This document shows, one piece after another, positions 8,237 to 17,406 of a DNA stretch of 58,297 bases. The notes under the pieces were generated by a model, which saw only the letters and a list, made by a program, of their open reading frames with translations, was not told the origin of the DNA and did not search any database. Made by a program: the position numbers and the translations under genes. The stretch spans positions 1 through 58,297 of the forward strand of contig JAURJZ010000032.1 of assembly GCA_030831965.1 (NCBI GenBank), given 5' to 3'. How positions within the stretch are numbered: the stretch's first letter is position 1; every line of letters begins with the position of its first letter. Origin of the DNA: Verrucomicrobiota bacterium. Lineage in GTDB: Bacteria > Verrucomicrobiota > Verrucomicrobiia > Opitutales > UBA953.

Positions 8237-8564
8237 GTGCGTGCCCGGAGGTTGAAGCAGAGGCGGGGCCGCTTGGCAAACGCAAACGCCGGGCCGCCGC
8301 CGCGCCCTGTCCGTCGAGAAATGTAGTTGAAAAGTCATTATTTGTGATTAGGCTCCCCTTGCCACGATCCCGGCCCGCCACGACGAGTATGACTGTTTTT
8401 AGACATAAATTCATAAAGCATTGCTAATGAGCATTTTAACTTCAAAATGGAGCCCAATTTGGCTTTGTGAGTAAGTTTGGCGCTATTAGGGGGCAAAAAC
8501 CTTGACCAGTGGGGGCTTGTGGGGGAAAGTGGTTCAAAAGGGGGCACCTGCCCCTGCGTCACCC
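8237..8564. promoter_or_regulatory. AT-rich divergent intergenic region driving the dcw cluster and the lipoprotein gene
   Basis: 328 bases without a gene. The part at about 8325-8500 is much richer in A and T than anything else in the window (for example TTTTTAGACATAAATTCATA at 8394-8413), which suits a promoter zone. TTGTGA (8465-8470), CTATTA (8483-8488) and TTGACC (8502-8507) are promoter-like hexamers, but none pair at a clean 16-18 base spacing, so I do not assign a transcription start. The MraZ repeats occupy its right end. No small ORF with family similarity or RNA fold was recognised. Confidence 0.6.
8509..8544 (+). promoter_or_regulatory. MraZ operator: direct repeats at 10-base spacing
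   Basis: GTGGGG starts at 8509 and again at 8519. GTGGTT starts at 8529 and a weaker AGGGGG at 8539. All are exactly 10 bases apart and end 20 bases before the mraZ ATG. MraZ is known to bind tandem TGGGN boxes separated by 5 bases upstream of its own operon, and this matches that layout. I infer autoregulation of the division cluster by MraZ. Confidence 0.85.
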
Positions 8565-9023
8565 ATGTCCACCTCTTCCCCCCACGCGCTTTTCACCGGC
8601 CTTCACGCCGGCAAGCTCGACGAGAAGAATCGCGTGACCATTCCGGCCTCGTGGCGCTCCGACGATCTCGAGCGCCAGCGCTACCTGGCCGTCTTCCATC
8701 CCGCGGTCGGCGCCGTCATCGTCTTCCCTCCCGCCATGGTGGAGCGCATCGCCGCCGCCGCCTCGCAGGTCACGATCAGCGATCCCGCCAAGGTCGACGC
8801 GCTCTCGACGCTCGGCGAGAACAGCGTCGAGGTCAGCGCCGACAAGGCCGGCCGCATCACCCTCAACGAGCGCATCGTCGCCCAGGCCAACCTCGGGCGC
8901 GACATCGCCTTCAGCGGCGCCTTCACCACCTTCCAGATCCGCGGGACCCGGCCGCCCCGGCCCGACCGCGACTCGCCCCAGACCCGCGCCATCCTCGAGG
9001 CGCTGCGCCAGCTCGGCCTCTGA
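8565..9023 (+). CDS. mraZ: Transcriptional regulator MraZ
   Basis: 152 residues with two SpoVT/AbrB-like swapped-hairpin repeats. The first is 'FTGLHAGKLDEKNRVTIPASWR' (about 10-31) and the second is 'SVEVSADKAGRITLNERIVAQANL' (about 87-110); each carries the DxKgRvxiP/L core. MraZ forms a ring-shaped oligomer that binds the upstream repeats and controls the dcw operon. The C-terminal ~30 residues (GTRPPRPDRDS) look unstructured. It is the first gene of the cluster, followed after 34 bases by rsmH. An upstream in-frame ATG at 8502 would extend the product through the operator repeats and is not favoured. Confidence 0.93.
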   Translation: MSTSSPHALFTGLHAGKLDEKNRVTIPASWRSDDLERQRYLAVFHPAVGAVIVFPPAMVERIAAAASQVTISDPAKVDALSTLGENSVEVSADKAGRITLNERIVAQANLGRDIAFSGAFTTFQIRGTRPPRPDRDSPQTRAILEALRQLGL

Positions 9024-9057
9024 CTTGTATCCATAAGTTACTAACACTGTTCCCAGC

Positions 9058-9981
9058 TTGTTCACACCCCCCGTCCATCGGCCCGTCCTGCTCGAGGAGA
9101 CCCTCGGGTTGCTCGCGCCCCGCGCGGGCGGCCGCTACCTCGACTGCACCTTCGGGGGCGGGGGGCACGCCGGCGCCCTCCTCGCCCGCTGTCCCGGCGC
9201 CCGGGTCGTCGCCCTCGACCGCGACCCCGAGGCCGCGCCCCGGGCGGAGGCGCTCGCCGCCGCCCATCCCGGACGGCTCGATTTCCACGCCCTCGACTTC
9301 CGCCATCTCGACCGGGTGCCCGGCCCCTTCGACGGCGTGCTGATGGACATCGGCGTCTCCTCCTTCCAGCTCGACACCCCCGGCCGCGGCTTCGCCTTCC
9401 GGACCGACGGGCCGGCCGACATGCGCATGGACACCCGGGGCGGGGTCTCGGCCGCCGAGTTCCTCGAGCGCGCCCCCCGACCCGAGCTCGAGCGCGCCAT
9501 CCGCGACCTCGGCGAGGAGCCGCGCTGGCGGCGGGTGGTCGACGCCATCCTGCGCGCCCGGGGCACCGGCCGCCTCGGCCGCACCGCCTCGCTCGCCGCC
9601 CTCATCGAGCAGGCCGCGCCCCCCCCGCCCGGTCCCCGCGGCGTCCATCCCGCCACCCGCTCCTTCCAGGGCATCCGCATCCTCGTCAACGACGAGCTCG
9701 GCGCCCTCGACGAGGCCCTGCCCAAGGCCTTCGAGGCCCTCGCCCCCGGCGGCGTCCTCGCCGTCATCTCCTTCCACTCCCTCGAGGACCGTCGCGTCAA
9801 GCGCCTCTTCAACGAGCTCGCCGGTCGTCCCGTGGACCGATCCGACGCCCGCCCGCTCGACGCCCGCGTCGCGCGCGCCGAGCTGCTCACCCGGCGCGCC
9901 GTCGTCGCCGGCGAGGCCGAGGTCGCCGCCAACCCCCGCAGCCGCTCGGCCCGCCTGCGCGCCCTCCGCCGCCTGCCATGA
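9058..9981 (+). CDS. rsmH: 16S rRNA (cytosine-1402 N4) methyltransferase
   Basis: Methylates N4 of C1402 in the decoding centre of 16S rRNA using S-adenosylmethionine. The 307-residue protein starts at a TTG and shows '[13 protein letters not shown]', the SAM loop '[16 protein letters not shown]' and 'LDRDPEA'. It also has '[33 protein letters not shown]', '[20 protein letters not shown]' and '[15 protein letters not shown]', all family hallmarks. The TTG start was chosen because no ATG or GTG precedes 'HRPVLL' at a sensible distance. It is the usual second gene of the dcw cluster and overlaps ftsL by 4 bases. Confidence 0.95.
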   Translation: MFTPPVHRPVLLEETLGLLAPRAGGRYLDCTFGGGGHAGALLARCPGARVVALDRDPEAAPRAEALAAAHPGRLDFHALDFRHLDRVPGPFDGVLMDIGVSSFQLDTPGRGFAFRTDGPADMRMDTRGGVSAAEFLERAPRPELERAIRDLGEEPRWRRVVDAILRARGTGRLGRTASLAALIEQAAPPPPGPRGVHPATRSFQGIRILVNDELGALDEALPKAFEALAPGGVLAVISFHSLEDRRVKRLFNELAGRPVDRSDARPLDARVARAELLTRRAVVAGEAEVAANPRSRSARLRALRRLP

Positions 9982-10361
9982 CGACGCCGCGCGCCTGGGG
10001 CATCGCCTTCTTCCTCGCCACCGTCACCGTGGTGGTCTCCGGCGTGGTCTCCATCATGCAGGTCCGGCTTCGCGCCGAGCGGGTCGGCCAGGAGATCCGC
10101 GCGGTGGAGCGCGAGACCATCCGCCTGCGCAAGGAGGTCGACCACATCGCCCGCGACCGGGCCCGCGCCCAGGACGCCCTGCAGCTCACCCGCCATCCCG
10201 CCTGCGCCGACCTCCGCGCGCCCGAGCCCGACCAGGTCGCCTGGGTTCGCCCTCCCCTCGCCGCCTCGCCCCGCGCCGCCGGCCCCCTCAACCCGCGCCT
10301 CGCGGCGCTCGACATCGCCGGCCGCGAGCCGGCCGGGACCGGGGGCCCCGCCCGCCGATGA
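9978..10361 (+). CDS. ftsL: FtsL-like septum-site bitopic protein
   Basis: 127 residues. One transmembrane helix lies near the N-terminus (about 7-27, [21 protein letters not shown]), followed by a heptad-like charged helix (about 30-65, '[29 protein letters not shown]') that suits the FtsL coiled coil. The C-terminal half is Pro/Ala-rich. Sequence identity to FtsL is low, as usual for this family. The call rests on size, topology and position between rsmH and ftsI. In the divisome FtsL pairs with FtsB/DivIC and activates FtsW-FtsI. Both neighbours overlap by 4 bases. Confidence 0.75.
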   Translation: MTTPRAWGIAFFLATVTVVVSGVVSIMQVRLRAERVGQEIRAVERETIRLRKEVDHIARDRARAQDALQLTRHPACADLRAPEPDQVAWVRPPLAASPRAAGPLNPRLAALDIAGREPAGTGGPARR

Positions 10362-12157
10362 GCCTGCCCCACGCCAGGCGCCCTCGGCTGCGAATCCTGG
10401 TGTGGTTGGTCTCCGCCGGGTTCGCCCTCCTCCTCGCCAAGCTCGTCCAGCTCCACGCCGTCGACGGCCCTCGTCTCCGCGCCAAGGCCCTCGAGGCCCG
10501 CAGCGAGCGCTCGGAGCGGCCCAGCCGCCGCGGCGAGATCCGCGACCGCCAGGGCAACCTGCTCGCCGCGACCGACACCGTCTGGGACATCGGCCTCGAC
10601 CCGCACGTCCTCGCGCCCGAGGACCGCGCCCGCGCCCCCGAGGTCGCGGCCCGGCTCGGCCTGCCCGCCTCGGTGGTGCTCGCCGCCTTCGCCGAGGAGC
10701 GCCGGACCCGGCTCGACGCGTCGGGTGCCGCCCGCGACGTCCGCTGGATCGTCCTCGCCAAGGAGGTCGACGAGGCCCGCAAGCGCGAGGTCGACGCGCT
10801 CGGCGTGCGCGGCCTCTACGGCCAGCCCCGCTTCCGCCGGGCCTACCCGCAGGGCTCCCTCGCCGCCCACGTCCTCGGCTACATCAACCACGAGGGCATC
10901 CCGGTCTCGGGCGTGGAGAAGACCTTCGACGACCTCCTCCGCGGTCAGGACGGCTGGGTCGAGTCCGAGCGCGACGGCCGCCGCCGCGAGATCGTCGCCC
11001 GACGCCTGCGGGATGTCCCCGCGGTCGACGGCCAGAGCCTCGAGCTGACCCTGGACTCGGTCATCCAGAGCGCCTGCGAGGAGGCGCTCGCCCAGGTCGT
11101 CCGCCAGCACCGGCCCAAGGGCGCCGTCGCCATCGTCAGCGAGCCCCGCACCGGCCGCCTGCTCGCCCTCGCCTGCTGGCCCACCTTCGACCTCAACCGG
11201 TTCAACGACCGGGAGGCCGCGCCCCTCGACGCCCAGCGCAACCGCGCCCTCGCCGACATCTACGAGCCTGGCTCCGTCTTCAAGGTCGTCTCCGTCGCCG
11301 GCGCGCTCGAGTCCGGGCTCGTCACGCCCGACACGCCCCTCGACTGCTCGGCCGACACCGTCCCCTACCGCGGGCGGATGGTCGCCATGCCCGGCGACTC
11401 CCACCGCATGGGCGTCGAGCCCCTCCGCGCCGTCGTCTGGGAATCCTCCAACCGCGGCACCGTCCAGGTCGCCATGCGCTACGCCGAGCGACACGGGGAG
11501 GAGCGCTACGTCGAGCTCCTCCGCGGCTTCGGCTTCGGCGCCGAGACCGGCCTGCCCGTCGCCGGCGGCGAGGTGCGCGGCATCCTCCACGCCCCGTCGC
11601 GCTGGGACGGCCTCACCATCTCCCGGCTTCCCATGGGCCACAGCGTGAGCGTCACCCCGATGCAGATGCATCTCGCCATGGCGGCCATCGCCGCGGACGG
11701 CCTTCTCATGCGCCCGCTCGTCGTCGGCCGCGTCCTCAACCCCGACGGCTCCGTCGCCATCGAGTACGCCCCCCGACCCCGCGGGCGCGCCGTCTCCGCC
11801 GCCGCCGCCCGCCAGATGGCCGACCTTCTCCGCGGGGTCTGCACGCGCCAGGGCACCGCCGCCGCCGCGGAGATTCCCGGCTACGACGTCGCGGGCAAGA
11901 CCGGCACCACCCAGAAGCTCGTCAACGGGCGCTACTCCAGCGCCCACCACGTCGCGTCCTTCTCCGGCTTCCTCCCCGCGTCCGACCCCCGCCTCGCCAT
12001 CACCGTCGTCGTCGACGAGCCCACCGGGTCGGGCGTCGGCTACGGCGGCAAGGTCTCCGCCCCGGTCTTCCGGGAGATCGCCCAGCGAGCCATCCGCCGG
12101 CTGGAGATCCCTCCTGCCAACCCCGCCCCGCGCGGCCGACTCGTCGCCGAACGATGA
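10358..12157 (+). CDS. ftsI: Division-specific peptidoglycan transpeptidase (PBP3)
   Basis: Cross-links septal peptidoglycan; a class B penicillin-binding protein of 599 residues. One N-terminal membrane anchor (about 12-32), then the PBP dimerisation domain ('SRRGEIRDRQGNLLA', 'YPQGSLAAHVLGYIN..GVSGVEK-like'), then the transpeptidase domain. The catalytic motifs are intact: SVFK with Ser306/Lys309, SSN at 363-365 and KTG at 514-516. No C-terminal PASTA repeats are seen. It partners with FtsW, encoded later in the cluster. It overlaps ftsL and murE by 4 bases each. Confidence 0.95.
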   Translation: MSLPHARRPRLRILVWLVSAGFALLLAKLVQLHAVDGPRLRAKALEARSERSERPSRRGEIRDRQGNLLAATDTVWDIGLDPHVLAPEDRARAPEVAARLGLPASVVLAAFAEERRTRLDASGAARDVRWIVLAKEVDEARKREVDALGVRGLYGQPRFRRAYPQGSLAAHVLGYINHEGIPVSGVEKTFDDLLRGQDGWVESERDGRRREIVARRLRDVPAVDGQSLELTLDSVIQSACEEALAQVVRQHRPKGAVAIVSEPRTGRLLALACWPTFDLNRFNDREAAPLDAQRNRALADIYEPGSVFKVVSVAGALESGLVTPDTPLDCSADTVPYRGRMVAMPGDSHRMGVEPLRAVVWESSNRGTVQVAMRYAERHGEERYVELLRGFGFGAETGLPVAGGEVRGILHAPSRWDGLTISRLPMGHSVSVTPMQMHLAMAAIAADGLLMRPLVVGRVLNPDGSVAIEYAPRPRGRAVSAAAARQMADLLRGVCTRQGTAAAAEIPGYDVAGKTGTTQKLVNGRYSSAHHVASFSGFLPASDPRLAITVVVDEPTGSGVGYGGKVSAPVFREIAQRAIRRLEIPPANPAPRGRLVAER

Positions 12158-13656
12158 GGCCCGCGCCCGCCAGCGTCCCGACGCTCGCCAGCCTGCTGGA
12201 CGGGTTGCCCGTGCTCGCGCGTTCCGGCGACTGGCGCGCCCCCGTCTCCTGCATCGTCACCGATAGCCGGCGCGTCGTCCCCGGGGCCCTTTTCTTCGCC
12301 CTCGACGGGCTCCGGTCCTCCGGCACCCGCTTCGTCGACGAGGCGGTCGCGCACGGCGCCGCCGCCGTCGTCTCCGGCCATCCCGTCTCCGGCATCCCGG
12401 CGGTGGACGCGGCGCAGGTCGCCTCCCCCCGGCAGGTGCTCGCGGAGGTCGCCCGCCGCTTCCACGGCCATCCCGAGCGCGCCCTCCGCCTCGTCGGCGT
12501 CACCGGCACCAACGGCAAGACCACCGTCGCCTCCCTCCTGCGCCACCTGCTCGAGCGGGCGGAGGGAAGGCCCTGGGGCCTGCTCGGCACGGTCCGCTAC
12601 CACCTCGGCGCGCGCTCCATCCCCTCCTACAAGACCACGCCCGACGCCGCCGACCTCGCCGGCTTCTTCGCGGCGATGCGCGACGCGGGGTGCGCCGGCG
12701 CCGCCCTCGAGGTCAGCTCCCACGCGCTCGACCAGGAGCGGGTCCACGGCCTCGGCTTCGCCGTCGCCGCCTTCACCAACCTCACCCGCGACCATCTCGA
12801 CTACCACGGCGACCTCGCCTCGTACCTGCGCGCCAAGGCGCGCCTCTTCGACGGCTCCGTCGGGCCGCGTCCCGCCGCCGCCGTGCTCAACGCCGACGAC
12901 CCGGCCTCGCCCGAGCTCGCGCGCGCCTGCGGCCCCGTGCGCCCGCTGACCTACGGCGTGTCGCGCCCCGCCGACCTCGCCGGCCGCATCCAGTCCATGG
13001 ACCTCGGGGGAACCCGGTTCTCCGTGAGCTCGGGCGGGCGCGAGACGGCCTTCTCCACCCGGCTGCCCGGCGCCTACAACGTCGCCAACCTGCTGTGCGC
13101 CCTCGCCTGCTGCCGCGCCCTCGGCCACGATCCGTCCGCGCTCGCCGCGGCCGTGGCCGACTTCCCCGGCGTGCCCGGGCGGATGGAGCGCGTCGAGGCC
13201 GGCCAGCCCTTTCCCGTCTTCGTCGACTACGCCCACACCGACGACGCCCTTCGCCACGCCCTCGGCATGCTCCGGGCCATCACGCCCGGCCGCGTCCTCT
13301 GCGTCTTCGGCTGCGGCGGCGACCGCGACCGCGGCAAGCGGCCCGAGATGACCCGCGTCGTCTCCGGACTCGCCGACCTCGCCTGGGCCACCGCCGACAA
13401 TCCCCGCCGCGAGCCCCTCGCCCGGATCTTCGGCGACATGCGCCCCGGCGCCGCCGGGCCCGGCGCCGTCGCCTTCGTCGACGACCGCCGCGAGGCCGTC
13501 GCCGCCGCCTGCGCCGCCGCCCGCCCGGGCGACTGCGTGCTCATCGCGGGCAAGGGCCACGAGACCACCCAGGAGTTCGCCGAGACCGTCGTGCCCTTCG
13601 ACGACCGGGAGGTCGCCCGCGACGTCCTCCTCCGCCTCGCCCTCCGCCCCGCCTGA
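12154..13656 (+). CDS. murE: UDP-MurNAc-tripeptide synthetase (meso-DAP adding)
   Basis: Adds the third amino acid to UDP-MurNAc-L-Ala-D-Glu in the cytosol. 500 residues. N-terminal UDP-binding domain ('DSRRVVPGALFFALDG'), ATP loop GVTGTNGKTT at 115-124, 'TTPDAADLAGFFAAM', 'LEVSSHAL' and 'FTNLTRDHLDYHG'. The C-terminal domain carries DNPR at 415-418, the accepted meso-diaminopimelate-specific motif, so DAP-type peptidoglycan is predicted. The ATG at 12154 overlaps the ftsI stop by 4 bases. The frame is open far upstream, but those codons lie inside ftsI. Confidence 0.95.
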   Translation: MRPAPASVPTLASLLDGLPVLARSGDWRAPVSCIVTDSRRVVPGALFFALDGLRSSGTRFVDEAVAHGAAAVVSGHPVSGIPAVDAAQVASPRQVLAEVARRFHGHPERALRLVGVTGTNGKTTVASLLRHLLERAEGRPWGLLGTVRYHLGARSIPSYKTTPDAADLAGFFAAMRDAGCAGAALEVSSHALDQERVHGLGFAVAAFTNLTRDHLDYHGDLASYLRAKARLFDGSVGPRPAAAVLNADDPASPELARACGPVRPLTYGVSRPADLAGRIQSMDLGGTRFSVSSGGRETAFSTRLPGAYNVANLLCALACCRALGHDPSALAAAVADFPGVPGRMERVEAGQPFPVFVDYAHTDDALRHALGMLRAITPGRVLCVFGCGGDRDRGKRPEMTRVVSGLADLAWATADNPRREPLARIFGDMRPGAAGPGAVAFVDDRREAVAAACAAARPGDCVLIAGKGHETTQEFAETVVPFDDREVARDVLLRLALRPA

Positions 13657-13658
13657 CC

Positions 13659-15017
13659 ATGCCTGTCTTCGACCCGCTCGAGCTCGCCGCCTGGTCCGAG
13701 GGATCCTGGCTCGCCGCGCCGCCGCGCCAGGTCACCGGCTTCGCCAACGACACCCGCTCGCTCCGCGCCGGGGACGCCTTCGTCGCCCTCGCCACCTCCC
13801 GCCGCGACGGGCACGACTTCCTGCCCGACGCCCGCGCCCGCGGCGCCGCCTGCGCCCTCGTCTCGCGGCCGGTCGACGACCCCCTGCCCCAGCTGCGCGT
13901 CGACGCCACCCTTCCCGCCCTCGGGCGGGTCGCCTCCGCCTGGCGCGACCGCCTCCGCTTCCCCGTCGTCGGCGTCACCGGCAGCGTCGGCAAGACCTCC
14001 TCCAAGGAGATGCTCCGCGCCGTCCTCGGCCCGCGCTGCCACGCCACCGCCGCCAACCTCAACAACCTCCTCGGCGTCCCCCTCAGCCTCCTCGCCGCCG
14101 ACCCCGAGCTCCATGACGCCGCCGTCATCGAGGTGGGCATGAGCGAGCCCGGCGAGCTCGGCGCGTCCGCCGCCGTCGTCCGGCCCGACCTCGCCGTCGT
14201 CACCGCCGTCCGCGCCGTCCACCTCGCCGGTGTCGGCTCGCTCGCCGGCATCGCCCGCGAGAAGGCCGAGCTTGTCCGCCACCTCGCCCCCGGGGGCGAG
14301 GCCTACCTCCCCGCGGAGCTCCTCGCCCACGCGCCCTTCGCCGCCCTCGCGCCCCGCATCGTCGCCCTCGCCGGCCCACGCGAGGAGCCGGCGGTCGCGC
14401 CCCGGCGCCTCGCCCGGCTCGGCCTCGCCCCCGACGGCGCCGGCTGGAGGGCCGAGGTCGCCGACCCCGCCCTCGGCGAGATCGCCCTCGCCCTGGGTCC
14501 GATCAGCGAGGGTCAGGCCCGCAACGCCGCCCTCGTCGCCCTGGCCGCCCGCCGCGCCGGAATTCCCGCCTCCGCGGTCGCCGCCTCGCTCGCCGCCTGG
14601 TCGCCCCTGCCCGGGCGGGGCTCCGTCCACCTCGACGCCGGCCGGGAGATCCACGTCGACTGCTACAACGCCAGCCCGGCCTCCCTCGCCGACGCCGCCG
14701 CCGCCTTCGCCCGCCGCACCCGCGGTCCCCGCCTCCTGGTCATCGGGGGCATGGCCGAGCTCGGCGGGGATTCCCGCCGGCTCCACGCCGAGGCCGGCGC
14801 CGCGCTCCCCCTCGGCCCCGGCGACCGCGTGCTCGCCTTCGGGGGCGACGCCGACGCGCTCGCCGCCGCCTGCGGGGGCGAGGTCGCGCCCGACCTGGCC
14901 GCCGTCGCCGCGGCCATCGCCGCCCACCCCGGCCCCGTCCTGCTCAAGGGCAGCCGAGCCCACGCCCTCGAGCGGGCGCTCCCCGCCGCCGTCCGCGCGG
15001 CCGCCGCGTTCCACTGA
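13659..15017 (+). CDS. murF: UDP-MurNAc-tripeptide:D-Ala-D-Ala ligase
   Basis: Adds D-Ala-D-Ala to give the UDP-MurNAc-pentapeptide. 452 residues. N-terminal 'NDTRSLRAGDAFVALATSRRDGHDF', P-loop GVTGSVGKTS at 105-114 (the Ser/Val variation is typical of MurF), 'NLNNLLGVPLSLL', 'EVGMSEPGELG', and the C-terminal 'DCYNASPASL' and 'IGGMAELG' blocks. The start is 2 bases after murE stops. Its stop shares one base with the mraY start (TGATG). D-Ala-D-Ala comes from the Ddl encoded later in the same cluster. Confidence 0.95.
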   Translation: MPVFDPLELAAWSEGSWLAAPPRQVTGFANDTRSLRAGDAFVALATSRRDGHDFLPDARARGAACALVSRPVDDPLPQLRVDATLPALGRVASAWRDRLRFPVVGVTGSVGKTSSKEMLRAVLGPRCHATAANLNNLLGVPLSLLAADPELHDAAVIEVGMSEPGELGASAAVVRPDLAVVTAVRAVHLAGVGSLAGIAREKAELVRHLAPGGEAYLPAELLAHAPFAALAPRIVALAGPREEPAVAPRRLARLGLAPDGAGWRAEVADPALGEIALALGPISEGQARNAALVALAARRAGIPASAVAASLAAWSPLPGRGSVHLDAGREIHVDCYNASPASLADAAAAFARRTRGPRLLVIGGMAELGGDSRRLHAEAGAALPLGPGDRVLAFGGDADALAAACGGEVAPDLAAVAAAIAAHPGPVLLKGSRAHALERALPAAVRAAAAFH

Positions 15018-16123
15018 TGCTCCACCAACTCAGCCAGCTCGAGCACCTCTGGGGCCCCTTCCGCCTCTTCGACTACCTGTCCGTCCGCATGATCCTCGCG
15101 GGCGTCACCGCCCTCGTCCTCGGGCTGCTCCTCTCGCCCCTCGTCCTTCGCCGCCTCCAGGCCCTCCGCCAACCCGAGCGCGACGCGCGGCTGATGGGCG
15201 ACCTCGCCAAGCAGGGCGGCAAGGTCCCCACCATGGGCGGACTCCTCATCGCCGTCGCGATGCTTCCCTCCGCGCTGCTCTGGGCCAAGCCCACCTGGCT
15301 CGCCGTCTCCGCCCTCGTCGCCCTCCTCGGCATGGGCGCCATCGGCCTGGCCGACGACTGGCTCAAGGTCCGCCGGGGCAACGCCGACGGCCTTTCCGCG
15401 CGCGCCAAGCTCGCCTGGCAGTTCGCCGTCGCCGGCCTCGCCTTCGCCGTCCTCCTCGTCGCCCCGGGCCACCGCGAGCTCTTCGCCCAGGTCTGGGTGC
15501 CCGGTCTCGCCCAGCCAGTCTGGCCTCCGGCCGGCCTCGCCGCCCCCCTCGCGCTCCTCGTCGCCGGCGGTTTCTTCGCCCTCGTCTCGGTCGGCGCCTC
15601 CAACGCCGTCAACCTGACCGACGGCCTCGACGGCCTCGCCGCCGGCTGCATCCTCGCCGTCGCCCTTGTCCTCGGCGTCGTCGCGTACCTGGTGGGCGAC
15701 GTCCGGCACGCCGAGTACCTGCGGCTCGCCCACGTCCCGGGCGCGGGCGAGCTCGGCGTCCTGTGCTGCGCGCTGGCCGGCGGCGCGCTCGTCTTCCTCT
15801 GGCACAACGCCGCCCCCGCCGAGGTCTACATGGGCGACGTCGGCGCCCTTGGCATCGGCGGCTTCCTCGGCGTCGTCGCCTGCCTCATCCACCAGCCGTT
15901 CCTGCTCGCCGTGGCCGGCGGCGTCTTCGTCCTCGAGGCCCTCTCCGTCATCCTCCAGGTCGCCTGGTTCCGCCGCACCGGCGGTCGGCGCCTGTTCCTG
16001 ATGACCCCGATCCACCATCACTTCCAGAGGCTCGGCTGGCCCTCCACCAAGGTCGTGGTCCGGTTCTGGATCCTCTCCTTCCTCTTCGGCCTCCTCGGCC
16101 TGCTCACCCTGAAGCTCCGATGA
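15017..16123 (+). CDS. mraY: Phospho-MurNAc-pentapeptide transferase
   Basis: Transfers phospho-MurNAc-pentapeptide to undecaprenyl phosphate to make lipid I; an integral membrane enzyme. 368 residues with about ten hydrophobic segments. Family blocks: 'KQGGKVPTMGGLLI' (about 66-79), the aspartate pair in 'GLADDWLK', 'NAVNLTDGLDGLAAG', 'FLWHNAAPAEVYMGDVGALGIGG' and 'LMTPIHHHFQRLGWPSTKVVVRFW' with the catalytic His cluster. It overlaps murD by 4 bases. Confidence 0.96.
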   Translation: MLHQLSQLEHLWGPFRLFDYLSVRMILAGVTALVLGLLLSPLVLRRLQALRQPERDARLMGDLAKQGGKVPTMGGLLIAVAMLPSALLWAKPTWLAVSALVALLGMGAIGLADDWLKVRRGNADGLSARAKLAWQFAVAGLAFAVLLVAPGHRELFAQVWVPGLAQPVWPPAGLAAPLALLVAGGFFALVSVGASNAVNLTDGLDGLAAGCILAVALVLGVVAYLVGDVRHAEYLRLAHVPGAGELGVLCCALAGGALVFLWHNAAPAEVYMGDVGALGIGGFLGVVACLIHQPFLLAVAGGVFVLEALSVILQVAWFRRTGGRRLFLMTPIHHHFQRLGWPSTKVVVRFWILSFLFGLLGLLTLKLR

Positions 16124-17406
16124 ACCCGCTGCCCGAGCTTCTCGCCCGCCGCCTCGCCCGCCCCGCCGCCATCCTCGGCGACGGCGTCAGCGGCCGCGCC
16201 ATGGCCGCCGCGCTCGCCGCCGCCGGCCGCGCCTTCGCCGTCTACGACGCGCGCGGCGCCAACCCCCGCTTCGCCGCCGAGGAGGCCGGCCGCCACGACC
16301 TCGCCCTGCTCAGCCCGGGCTTCGCGCAGAACCACCCCTGGGTCCTCGCCGCCCGCCGCGCCGGCTGCCTCTGCCTCGGCGAGCTCGACTTCGCCGCCCT
16401 GCTCTGGGACGGCCCCGCCGTGGCCGTCACCGGGACCAACGGCAAGACCACCCTGACCGAGTTCCTCGCCTTCGCCCACAAGCGCGCCGGCCGCAACGCC
16501 GTCGCCTGCGGCAACATCGGGCTTCCCCTCACCACCGTGGCGTCGGACGCCGCCGTCGCCGCCGCCGGCCTCCTGCCCGTCGTCGAGGTCAGCTCCTTCC
16601 AGGCCGAGGACCTGCGCCACTTCGCGCCGGAGGCCGTGCTCTGGACCAACCTCGACGAGGACCACCTCGACCGCCACGGCGACATGGAGTCGTACTTCCG
16701 GGCCAAGCACAAGCTGGTCGAGCGCCTGCTTCCCGCGGGCATCCTCGTCGTCGGCCAGTCCGTCGTCGACCACGCCCGCGCGCTCGGCATCGAGCTTCCG
16801 CCCGAGACCGTGGTCGCGCGCAGCGAGGACGTCGCGGGCGCCGTCCCCGACGGCTCGGCCTTCGACACCTGGCCCCAGCGCGAGAACTGGGCGCTCGCCC
16901 GCCGCTACTGGGAGGCGCGCGGCCTTCCCGTCGCCGCCCTCGAGGAGGCGGCCCGGCTCTTCCGCCCCGCGCCCCATCGCCTCCGCAAGGTGGCCGAGGC
17001 CGGCCTGGTCGAGTTCTGGAACGACTCCAAGGGCACCAATTTCCACGCCACGCTCGCCGCCCTCGCCGGGTTCGACTGCCCCGTGCGCTGGATCGGCGGC
17101 GGCAAGTGGAAGGGCGGCGACCTCCGCCGCTTCGCCGAGCGCCTCGCCCCGCGCATCGAGCGCGCCCACCTCGTGGGCGAGACCGGCCCCGAGCTGCTCG
17201 GCCTGCTCCGCGAGCTCGGCAAACCCTGCGAGCTCCACCCCACCCTCGAGGAGGCCACCGTCGCCGCCGGCCGCGATCCCGCCGCTGTCCGCACCGCCGT
17301 TCTCCTCAGCCCGGGCTTCGCCAGCCTCGACATGTTCCGCGGCTACGCCGAGCGCGGCCTCGTCTTCGAGCGCGCCGCCCAGGGCCTCGCCCTCCGCGCC
17401 GCCTGA
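16120..17406 (+). CDS. murD: UDP-MurNAc-L-alanine:D-glutamate ligase
   Basis: Adds D-Glu to UDP-MurNAc-L-Ala. 428 residues. N-terminal UDP-binding region 'AAILGDGVSGRAMA', P-loop VTGTNGKTT at about 103-111, 'VEVSSFQAEDL' (MurD-type SSFQ), 'WTNLDEDHLDRHGDMESY' and the C-terminal 'WNDSKGTNFHATLAAL' and 'LLSPGFASLDMFRGYAERG' blocks, both characteristic of MurD. It is coupled to mraY by a 4-base overlap. A 58-base C/A-rich gap follows before the LysM gene, one of the few breaks in the cluster. Confidence 0.95.
   Translation: MNPLPELLARRLARPAAILGDGVSGRAMAAALAAAGRAFAVYDARGANPRFAAEEAGRHDLALLSPGFAQNHPWVLAARRAGCLCLGELDFAALLWDGPAVAVTGTNGKTTLTEFLAFAHKRAGRNAVACGNIGLPLTTVASDAAVAAAGLLPVVEVSSFQAEDLRHFAPEAVLWTNLDEDHLDRHGDMESYFRAKHKLVERLLPAGILVVGQSVVDHARALGIELPPETVVARSEDVAGAVPDGSAFDTWPQRENWALARRYWEARGLPVAALEEAARLFRPAPHRLRKVAEAGLVEFWNDSKGTNFHATLAALAGFDCPVRWIGGGKWKGGDLRRFAERLAPRIERAHLVGETGPELLGLLRELGKPCELHPTLEEATVAAGRDPAAVRTAVLLSPGFASLDMFRGYAERGLVFERAAQGLALRAA

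Noticed and set aside
10402-12153. Upstream extension of the murE frame through ftsI
   Set aside because: The extra ~580 codons are Arg/Pro/Gly-rich nonsense in a second frame of ftsI. True murE begins at the ATG at 12154.
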